Of a stretch of DNA of 64,000 nt, positions 58,681 to 64,000 are shown in pieces. The notes under the pieces were generated by a model, which was not told the origin of the DNA, did not search any database, and was given only the letters and a program-made list of their open reading frames with translations. Position numbers and translations under genes: made by a program. The stretch is from the NCBI GenBank assembly GCA_017936765.1, contig JAGBEX010000029.1, positions 1 to 64,000 of the forward strand, given 5' to 3'. Each line of letters begins with the position of its first letter. The first letter of the stretch is position 1. Source of the stretch: Clostridia bacterium (GTDB lineage Bacteria; Bacillota; Clostridia; Christensenellales; Aristaeellaceae).

Positions 58681-59318
58681 GGCTTCAGGCGGTAACCAAG
58701 CTTGTAGACGGTTTCGATGCAGGAGGGGCCGATCTTGCGGCGGAGGCGCTGGATGTGGACGTCTACGGTGCGGGTCTCGCCAACGGTTTGGTAGCCCCAG
58801 GCGGTACGGAGGAGTTGCTCGCGGGTGAGGGCGGCATCGGGGGAGAGCATCAGCGCGTGGAGGAGGGCAAACTCCTGGGCGGTGAGGTACAGTTCCCGGC
58901 CATCCTTGGTGACCTGGCGGCGGCGGGTGTCCATTTGCAGGCTGCCCAGGGTCAGCAATTGACCGGTGGCTTGTGATAGATTAGCCACGGCGGACAGCAG
59001 GGCGTGGCCGTCAAAGGGTGTGGGCAGCACGGCGCATTCGGCGGGGTACATGGCGCGGAGATGCTCTGCGTTTGCCTCGTCGCCGGTGATGAACAGCACG
59101 GGCCACTCGCGGTCACTCAGGGCGCGGAGAAAGGCAAAGCTGTCCTTCCAGGGCAGGCGCGCGTTGAGGATCGTCAGCAAATGGTCGCTGGCTTCCAGCT
59201 TGGTCAGGCCATCGGCAATGGTTTGCGATAGGGTGCAGGTGTGGCCTGCACGGGTCAATGTGTCACACATTTTCATACCCAAGCGCAGCTCGGGTTCCAT
59301 AATCAATATTTCAGCCAT
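58674..59318 (-). CDS. OmpR-type winged-helix regulator with degenerate receiver domain
   Basis: The 214-residue product has a receiver-like domain (about 1-115) followed by a winged-helix domain (about 122-214; LYLTAQEFALLHALMLSPDA, WGYQTVGETRTVDVHIQRLR, CIETVYKLGYRLKPA). The phosphorylation site is lost: the position of the acceptor Asp is Asn (TILNARLPWKDS), the acidic pocket reads IMEPE instead of VDDE, and the conserved Lys is replaced (LPTPFDGH). The domain is therefore a pseudo-receiver, and no sensor kinase is adjacent. Control is likely by ligand or level. The stop codon lies inside repeat A. ATG at 59318 has GAGGTG upstream. Confidence 0.88.
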   Translation of the reverse strand: MAEILIMEPELRLGMKMCDTLTRAGHTCTLSQTIADGLTKLEASDHLLTILNARLPWKDSFAFLRALSDREWPVLFITGDEANAEHLRAMYPAECAVLPTPFDGHALLSAVANLSQATGQLLTLGSLQMDTRRRQVTKDGRELYLTAQEFALLHALMLSPDAALTREQLLRTAWGYQTVGETRTVDVHIQRLRRKIGPSCIETVYKLGYRLKPA

Positions 59319-59377
59319 GAGTATCACCTCATCCATTCAACGAAGGCTGGGGCGGTTTTCTTCCCGGTGATGTAAAT

Positions 59378-59406
59378 TTGCGAAAAGTGATTTGATGTGG
59401 TATACT
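59378..59406 (+). promoter_or_regulatory. Promoter of the 59438-60887 unit
   Basis: TTGCGA (59378-59383), 17 bases, TATACT (59401-59406), 32 bases before the start, divergent from the pseudo-receiver regulator. Confidence 0.7.
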
Positions 59407-59437
59407 GCATACAGAAATGAAAAGGAGCGGATGTGCA

Positions 59438-59674
59438 ATGAAATGCCCTTATTGTAATGAAGAAATGCAGCATGACGTGCTGCGCGGAGATGGTCGCAGC
59501 CGGGTGCGGTTTGTTCAGGCGGACAAAAAGCATACCTGGGCTGATGACCTGGCTGGCATAGGCGTTGTGAAGACGAATAATGCCTCCGGGGCGAGCTTCT
59601 GGAAGTTTGAGCTGGAGGGTGACTATTGCGAGAAGTGCAAGAAGCTGATCCTGGACGCTGAGGTAAGCAAATGA
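59438..59674 (+). CDS. Small zinc-ribbon protein (DUF6487-like)
   Basis: The 78-residue product has KCPYCNEEMQHDVLRGDGRS at the N-terminus and DYCEKCKKLILDAE near the end, giving two Cys-x2-Cys knuckles. The middle contains HTWADDLAGIGVVKTNNAS. This matches the PF20097-like family. AAGGAG lies about 10 bases before the ATG. It overlaps the downstream acetyltransferase gene by 4 bases. Confidence 0.75.
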   Translation: MKCPYCNEEMQHDVLRGDGRSRVRFVQADKKHTWADDLAGIGVVKTNNASGASFWKFELEGDYCEKCKKLILDAEVSK

Positions 59675-60108
59675 CCATGGAACTGAAGTATGAGCAGGCT
59701 TCCGGTGCGGACGTGGAGGCGATCTTCGCCCTGAGCAAGGTGCTGATCGACCAGTATGAGGACGTGGCCAGCATCGACTACGACAAGGTGCTGCAATGGG
59801 TGCGCAGGAAGATCGGCGCGCAGATCGGCGAGTATCAGCGGGTGCTGATGGACGGCGGCCTGGCGGGGTATGTGCATTTCCACCCAGATGGAGAGCGCAT
59901 GGAGCTGGACGACCTGTACATCCTGCCGGAATACTGGGGCCGGGGCATCGGCACAGCGGTGGTGAAAAAGTGCTGCGCGGAAACGGAGAAGCCGGTGTAT
60001 CTGTATGTGTTCCGGCGCAACGAGGGCGCGGTGCGGCTGTATCGGCGGCTGGGGTTTGAGATCGTGCAGGAGGTCGGGAGCAGCCGGTATATCATGCAGA
60101 GAGGGTAA
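59671..60108 (+). CDS. GNAT-family N-acetyltransferase
   Basis: The 145-residue GNAT enzyme has LAGYVHFHPDGERMELDDLY and LYILPEYWGRGIGTAVVKKC, where R-G-I-G-T forms the acetyl-CoA loop, then VRLYRRLGFEIVQE. It transfers an acetyl group to an amine or small molecule. It overlaps the zinc-ribbon gene (ATGA), so they form one unit. Substrate unknown. Confidence 0.88.
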   Translation: MTMELKYEQASGADVEAIFALSKVLIDQYEDVASIDYDKVLQWVRRKIGAQIGEYQRVLMDGGLAGYVHFHPDGERMELDDLYILPEYWGRGIGTAVVKKCCAETEKPVYLYVFRRNEGAVRLYRRLGFEIVQEVGSSRYIMQRG

Positions 60109-60134
60109 GGAAAGACTGGATTTGGTGGTGCGCT

Positions 60135-60887
60135 ATGAATCTGGAGAAAATGTATGTAGAAGAGGATCTGTTCCCGCGAGAGATAACCTCTTATGAACAG
60201 CGGGATTATGGGCTTTTATTTTATAATGAAGAGAACAAGGATTCCTTTGATTCCAACCACGCCATCATATTCAGAGAGAAAATACACGATGTGGGAATGG
60301 TTCTCAGGGATATCATCAGGTTTTATAACGAAAAGGGGATCAGACCCAATATATATCAATCCATTCGCGAGGAAGGGTATTTTGAAGAGATAAAGGGCGA
60401 GCTTTCGGCTCATGGTTTTGACTGCTGGACTGAACCGCAAAGATACATGGTCTTGGCCGAGAAAAACGCGATCGTATCCAATCCCGAGATCCTTGTGGAA
60501 AAAGCATCTGAATGGAAAGATGAATACGGAACCGAGATATTTGAAAAAGCAGGGGAACCGTGGGAAATCGATGTGGCTAAAAGAGCGCTGATGAACAGCA
60601 ATACGCTGTTCTTTGTTGCCTATTATCAAGGGCAACCAGTAGGAATGACGCATTGCCATGTGACGGATGATATTTGCAGAGTTGACTATTTGCTTGTTTC
60701 AAAGACGCACAGACAGATGGGCGTGGGGCGAGCGCTGATCAACAGCTTTGTAAAGTATTGTCACGAAAACCAGATAGCAAACTGCTATTTGTGGCCGGAT
60801 GGAGACACGGCGGAGAAAATCTATTACGAGGCTGGTTTCCGCTATGTAGAAACAAAGCAGGCAGGACGGGCAACCTATAAGGGATGA
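60135..60887 (+). CDS. GNAT-family N-acetyltransferase, AT-rich
   Basis: The 250-residue protein has a GNAT domain in its C-terminal half (VDYLLVSKTHRQMGVGRALI with the Q-x-x-G-V-G-R acetyl-CoA loop, and IYYEAGFRYVETK). The N-terminal 120 residues resemble a non-catalytic GNAT-like fold. Codon use is clearly AT-richer than its neighbours, suggesting recent transfer. It starts 26 bases after the other GNAT gene on the same strand and ends at a terminator. Confidence 0.82.
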   Translation: MNLEKMYVEEDLFPREITSYEQRDYGLLFYNEENKDSFDSNHAIIFREKIHDVGMVLRDIIRFYNEKGIRPNIYQSIREEGYFEEIKGELSAHGFDCWTEPQRYMVLAEKNAIVSNPEILVEKASEWKDEYGTEIFEKAGEPWEIDVAKRALMNSNTLFFVAYYQGQPVGMTHCHVTDDICRVDYLLVSKTHRQMGVGRALINSFVKYCHENQIANCYLWPDGDTAEKIYYEAGFRYVETKQAGRATYKG

Positions 60888-60920
60888 TTCGGGCCAATCG
60901 TGCTGTTCGCCACCAATATC

Positions 60921-60954
60921 AAACGCCAGACCGCTTTCGCAGTCTGGCGTTTGT
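60921..60954. terminator. Intrinsic terminator
   Basis: AAACGCCAGAC (60921-60931) pairs with GTCTGGCGTTT (60942-60952), T-rich end. Between convergent units. Confidence 0.85.
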
Positions 60955-60959
60955 TGTGC

Positions 60960-61244
60960 TTATTCACAATCGAAGATAGCCTTCTTCTCGATCAGCGCTC
61001 CGTATTCATCCTTCCAGCGGTGGTGGGCGTCGCAGTCATCGTAGAGGGGCAGGGCGGCTTCATCCATGGTGATACGGATGAGCAGGTCGTAGCGGTTGGG
61101 GCGGTCGATCACATTGGGGATGACCTCCACCCGATGCACGCCGGGAACCTCCAGGCAGGAGGCAAACACGTTTTCCACCTCGCGCTGGCGGGCGGAGGCA
61201 TCGGCGGGGCGTTCCTTCCACTTGACTAAAATGTGATGCTGCAT
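60960..61244 (-). CDS. Dabb-like (stress-responsive A/B barrel) protein
   Basis: The 94-residue product has MQHHILVKWKE at the start, an ASCLEVPGVHRVEVIPNVID middle and a Y-D-L-L-I-R-I-T-M strand, typical of the Dabb dimeric ferredoxin-like barrel. The family is linked to stress or small-molecule metabolism. It follows the membrane protein gene at 61913 by 12 bases. Exact role unknown. Confidence 0.75.
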   Translation of the reverse strand: MQHHILVKWKERPADASARQREVENVFASCLEVPGVHRVEVIPNVIDRPNRYDLLIRITMDEAALPLYDDCDAHHRWKDEYGALIEKKAIFDCE

Positions 61245-61256
61245 GGTGTTGCTCCT

Positions 61257-61913
61257 TTAGTAAATGTCGGGTATGGCGATCTGCTGCGGCGGCTCCAGCA
61301 TATCCTCCAGGAAGATCTGCAGGAACTTGTAGCTGTTTTCGTCGTTGCCGTTGGTGGTGGTGATGGAGAGGTAGGTATCATCGTAGGTATAGGCGAAGGC
61401 GGCCAGGCCGGGGAAGTTCTCCATGGGGATGCCGTAGAGGTGCTTCTCGCCGGATTCAGCCTCGGTGCGCCAGCCGCGAGTCAGGTCGATGCCGGCGGTC
61501 TCCAGCTTTTCTACCAGACCGGGGATGGTCTCCAGGGGCAGGAAGGCGCCCTGGGAGGCATAGTCCTGGAAGTAGCTCTTGGGCAGCATATACAGGTGGC
61601 CTTCGCCCACGGCGATGTAGGTGGCCAGCTGCATGGGGGTGTAGGTATCGTCCACCAGCAGGAAGGCGCTGCCCATTTCCTCCATGTCGGGCATTTCGTT
61701 GACGCGAATGTCCTCCATGTAGGCATCCATCAGCTCCTCCTCGCCAACGCCGAAGATGAACAGATCGATCTTCTTGTCCGCCGGGGGACGGTATTCGGTA
61801 ACGGTGTAGATGAGGTTCCAGCCGAAAATGGCCAGCAGGGCCAGCAGGGCATACTTCCACCAGGAATAGGTGAAGTGCTGGCGGATGGCCTTGATGGTGA
61901 TGGGGGTCTTCAT
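61257..61913 (-). CDS. Single-pass membrane protein of unknown function
   Basis: The 218-residue product has a cytoplasmic start (KTPITIKAIRQHFTYSWWKY), one transmembrane helix (ALLALLAIFGWNLIYTVTEY) and an extracytoplasmic part with FIFGVGEEELMDAYMEDIRV and VGEGHLYMLPKSYFQDYASQ. The ATG at 61913 follows AAGGAAGGG by 6 bases. It lies just downstream of the lysS end, in the same direction, but a terminator separates them. Confidence 0.65.
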   Translation of the reverse strand: MKTPITIKAIRQHFTYSWWKYALLALLAIFGWNLIYTVTEYRPPADKKIDLFIFGVGEEELMDAYMEDIRVNEMPDMEEMGSAFLLVDDTYTPMQLATYIAVGEGHLYMLPKSYFQDYASQGAFLPLETIPGLVEKLETAGIDLTRGWRTEAESGEKHLYGIPMENFPGLAAFAYTYDDTYLSITTTNGNDENSYKFLQIFLEDMLEPPQQIAIPDIY

Positions 61914-62034
61914 GGGCAACCCTTCCTTGCGTAGAATCTTACGGATAACAGTATAGCGCCAAATTATGAAGCGCCTGTGAACAAGGGGAAAACATAACGT
62001 TACTATTGTAAGGGATGGCGGGGGATTTGTCCAG

Positions 62035-62070
62035 AAAAAATCGTTCCTGACTCAACGAATCAGGAACGAT
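62035..62070 (-). terminator. lysS terminator
   Basis: ATCGTTCCTGA (62040-62050) pairs with TCAGGAACGAT (62060-62070), with a T-run on the minus strand. It belongs to the interrupted lysS gene whose last codons lie at 62082-62126. Confidence 0.9.
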
Positions 62071-62081
62071 GGAAAACAGGA

Positions 62082-62126
62082 TTATTCTTCTTCCTTCTTG
62101 CCCAGGGGCTTCATGGTGGGGAATCC
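62082..62126 (-). pseudogene. lysS: Displaced 3' end of lysS (lysyl-tRNA synthetase); attachment site region
   Basis: On the minus strand the last codons read FPTMKPLGKKEEE then TAA, the typical C-terminus of class II lysyl-tRNA synthetases (E. coli ends LFPAMRPVK). Upstream of the F the reading turns into an unrelated frame. The terminator for this gene is intact at 62035. This matches the displaced 3' end left by a site-specific element that enters the 3' end of a gene and restores it on the far side. The core crossover site should lie in or near 62109-62126. The body of lysS should lie beyond the right end of the element, outside this window. Confidence 0.65.
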
Positions 62127-62241
62127 ACCCAAAGCAGCAATGCATCTTCTCATAAACTCTCACAACCCAGTATTTTCAAGGGTTTCAGGATTTCTGGACG
62201 GATGTATCTTCTCGCAGGTTTTTGTATTTTCACCGTCAATT

Positions 62242-62271
62242 GGTGTAAAAAGTGGTGTAAATTCCGGTGTA
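62242..62271. repeat. Three 12-bp-spaced GGTGTA repeats (candidate integrase arm sites)
   Basis: GGTGTA occurs at 62242, 62254 and 62266, exactly one 12-base step apart, between the element end and the int stop codon. Tn916 integrase binds similar short direct repeats (DR2) inside the element ends with its N-terminal domain. A weaker GGTGAC follows at 62279. Confidence 0.6.
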
Positions 62272-62275
62272 GAAC

Positions 62276-63511
62276 TCAGGTGACTGCGATGGACATTTTT
62301 CCTTCCAGGCGGGCGAAACTCTCGATCTTCTTTTCCTTTGTCGCTTCGTTGTAGACGTCCATGGTTGTCTGGATGTCACGGTGCCCCATGATCTCCTGGA
62401 TGATCTTGATGTTCGTCTCGTTTTCACACATTCTGGTGCAGAAGGTGTGGCGAAGGTTGTGGACGCTGAAATGGGGGAGCGTCTCATGCTCGCCTTCTTC
62501 GAGGTTGGCATCACGGATGATCCGGTCGATCGCTTTGTTGACAGCATGCGGATTCAGAATCTCGCCGTACCGATTGGCGAAGATGAAGCCGCTGCAGCCG
62601 TCAACCGTGGAAGTACAGGCATCGCGGGGGAGGAACTGCAGGATCGCTTTGACCTCCGAGAACATCGGGACGATCCGCTTGCCGCTTTCCGTCTTGGGCG
62701 TGGTGATCTGATACGCCATCTTCCCGTCATCCATCTGCCGGTAGATGAGATTGTGGTTGATGCTGATCAGACAGTGATCGAAATCACAGTCCTCCCAGCG
62801 CAAGCCCAGGATCTCACTGATTCTACCGCCGGTGCCGAGAAGCACGGTGAACAGGGGCAGCCAGTGACTGTACACCTTCGACCTGGCGACATAGCTGATG
62901 AATCGTCTCTGCTGTGCTTCGGTCAGAGCGTGCCGTTTCGGTTTTTCCCAGTTGTGACTCTTCTTGATCTCCTTCAGAACGCCTTCCGTCGGATTGGTAC
63001 GGATGTAGCCGTCTCTGACTGCGGCGGCGAATACGGGATGAAGAATCGTCTGGATGTTTTCGACACTGTTGGGTTTGAAGCCATTCACCCGGATCAGCGA
63101 TATGTAGAACTTCTTGATATCGCTGAACTTGATCGCTCCTACCTCCATATGCCCGATGGCGTCCTTGATGAACTTCCGCCAGAAATACTTGTAGCTGTTC
63201 AGGGTGGAGTCCTTCAATTCGTACTTCATCGAGATATACTCGTCGTAGAAGCTGTTGAGCGTCGTGCTGCGTGCCCTGTAGCCGTCGATGCCATCCTTGA
63301 TGTCCTGGGCTACCTTTGCAATCGTTTCACGAAGCGGTTCGCAGGCCCGTTTGCCGTCAGGGAGTCTGTCGGTTTTCACGAGCCGCCAACTGTAAAGACA
63401 CCTGCGGACGCCTCTTACATCGGTGTAGCGGTACATATACATGCCGTCGGCTCGCTGAAGCTCGCCCTCGCGTAAGATACGTCCCTTAGAATCACGTCGT
63501 TTTTCGGACAT
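62276..63511 (-). CDS. int: Tn916-type tyrosine recombinase (integrase)
   Basis: The 411-residue integrase starts SEKRRDSKGRILREGE, like Tn916 Int, with its DRB-fold N-terminal domain (about 1-75). A SAM-like core-binding domain is at about 90-190. The catalytic domain is at about 195-400, with Arg in GTGGRISEILGL, HNLRHTFCTRMC and the final GHRDIQTTMDVYNEAT containing the tyrosine. It should excise and integrate the element by strand exchange. The protein end lies near the element boundary, as in Tn916. Confidence 0.96.
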   Translation of the reverse strand: MSEKRRDSKGRILREGELQRADGMYMYRYTDVRGVRRCLYSWRLVKTDRLPDGKRACEPLRETIAKVAQDIKDGIDGYRARSTTLNSFYDEYISMKYELKDSTLNSYKYFWRKFIKDAIGHMEVGAIKFSDIKKFYISLIRVNGFKPNSVENIQTILHPVFAAAVRDGYIRTNPTEGVLKEIKKSHNWEKPKRHALTEAQQRRFISYVARSKVYSHWLPLFTVLLGTGGRISEILGLRWEDCDFDHCLISINHNLIYRQMDDGKMAYQITTPKTESGKRIVPMFSEVKAILQFLPRDACTSTVDGCSGFIFANRYGEILNPHAVNKAIDRIIRDANLEEGEHETLPHFSVHNLRHTFCTRMCENETNIKIIQEIMGHRDIQTTMDVYNEATKEKKIESFARLEGKMSIAVT

Positions 63512-63566
63512 AGTTACCTCCAGTCCGAACCCAACGTACCAAGGTCATTGTAGCACATCGGATTCA

Positions 63567-63764
63567 TTATATCAAGCCAATGCTGTCGATCATGTGTTCA
63601 AAGAGAACCCGTTTGATCTGGGGGCGATTCCCATTCCACAGAATGTAGTTCGCGTTTCGATTATCGGCGATAAGCCTGCGCAGCTTGTTTTCGCCAATAC
63701 GGAAATAAAGGGCTGCTTCTTCCACGGTCAGTGTATATTGTTCCCAAAGGGGAATATCTCTCAT
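63567..63764 (-). CDS. xis: Tn916-type excisionase
   Basis: The 65-residue product ([20 protein letters not shown], then [20 protein letters not shown] and a final [20 protein letters not shown]) matches the excisionase of Tn916, a small winged-helix DNA-bending protein that directs integrase to excision. The ATG at 63764 follows AAAGGAG by 8 bases. It lies just upstream of int and is probably co-transcribed. Confidence 0.94.
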   Translation of the reverse strand: MRDIPLWEQYTLTVEEAALYFRIGENKLRRLIADNRNANYILWNGNRPQIKRVLFEHMIDSIGLI

Positions 63765-64000
63765 GTTGATCACTCCTTTTCTGTGGAAGGGTCGATTGCT
63801 ATCAAAACTGATAGCGGTGATGATGAATTGACAAATAAATACGTATTGCAGTTAGCAGTTGGCACTGCATCATAGTCCGGTCATACCACAGCCTCATTCC
63901 GGATCGGCGAGTATACCAGGGACTCCTCTCAAGTCATCAAGAGGTTGTGAGAAAGTATCATTATGTCCTGTGCGTTCTCGTCGCGCCCTGACTGCCGCAT
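63765..64000. other. Right edge, no gene assigned
   Basis: About 230 AT-rich bases precede xis. They probably hold its promoter and the start of the next element gene outside the window. No ORF longer than 90 codons with a good ribosome binding site is evident. Confidence 0.35.

Larger units (their letters stand above)
62127..64000. mobile_element. Left end of a Tn916-family integrative element
   Basis: It starts at the junction with the lysS 3' end and contains arm-type repeats (62242-62271), int and xis in the Tn916 arrangement. The rest, including any transfer and cargo genes, lies to the right of the window. The integrase type suggests a conjugative or mobilizable element. Confidence 0.8.

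Noticed and set aside
63594..63875. 93-codon plus-strand frame opposite xis
   Set aside because: It overlaps the well-supported excisionase gene on the other strand and has no ribosome binding site.

Overview
The window looks like a chromosome segment of an uncultured, moderately high-GC Clostridia-type Firmicute, perhaps a Christensenellales-like gut lineage. The placement is inferred from gene content and style: strong GGAGG ribosome binding sites, TTG/GTG starts, a tilS-hpt-ftsH cluster, a Firmicute secG, VanW, LytR-CpsA-Psr and DUF4367/DUF4179 proteins, and kduI-kduD. No rRNA or tRNA gene was seen.

Layout. (1) Bases 1-14,392 are an AT-richer accessory block. It opens with the tail of a relaxase and then holds two ECF sigma/anti-sigma modules, an XRE regulator divergent from a SLOG-fold protein, and a run of secreted SH3-type proteins on the minus strand. 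It ends in a truncated PepSY-like gene against the stop codon of a PlsC-like acyltransferase. (2) Bases 14,393-62,126 are GC-rich core chromosome. They carry two acyltransferase-like genes, a MerR/TipA regulator, the alpha operon (rpsM-rpsK-rpsD-rpoA-rplQ) behind a long structured leader, cca with a CDF transporter and a LytR-CpsA-Psr protein, and a heterodimeric ABC exporter. A long co-directional run follows (vanW, sfsA, CHAP hydrolase, CBS-type Mn-pyrophosphatase, a lipoprotein-like gene, alpha-galactosidase, DUF1349). Next come a third ECF sigma/anti-sigma pair, kduI-kduD, secG, a LacI-sensor diguanylate cyclase, a LysM protein, VanW/PHP/ftsH/hpt/tilS, fructose-bisphosphate aldolase, a pseudo-receiver regulator, two GNAT acetyltransferases and small genes. 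(3) From about 62,127 to the right edge lies the left end of a Tn916-type integrative element (int, xis), inserted in the 3' end of lysS; only the displaced last codons of lysS and its terminator remain on the core side.

Intergenic DNA carries at least two dispersed repeat families. A composite hairpin-rich repeat occurs at 27.5, 42.0 and 58.1 kb, and each copy supplies the stop codon of the minus-strand gene it abuts. A second family occurs at 20.28 and 56.33 kb, and the 20 kb copy lies between 35-bp perfect direct repeats that are themselves terminator hairpins.

The main candidates for something undescribed are: the 350-nt structured leader of the alpha operon, the stop-codon-capturing repeat family, the duplicated multi-domain anti-sigma module, two membrane proteins with prion-like Q/Y/P-rich cytoplasmic tails around the ftsH cluster, a receiver domain without its phosphorylation residues, and lysS as an insertion site for a Tn916-family element. 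All homology calls are from reading motifs; no database search was run.
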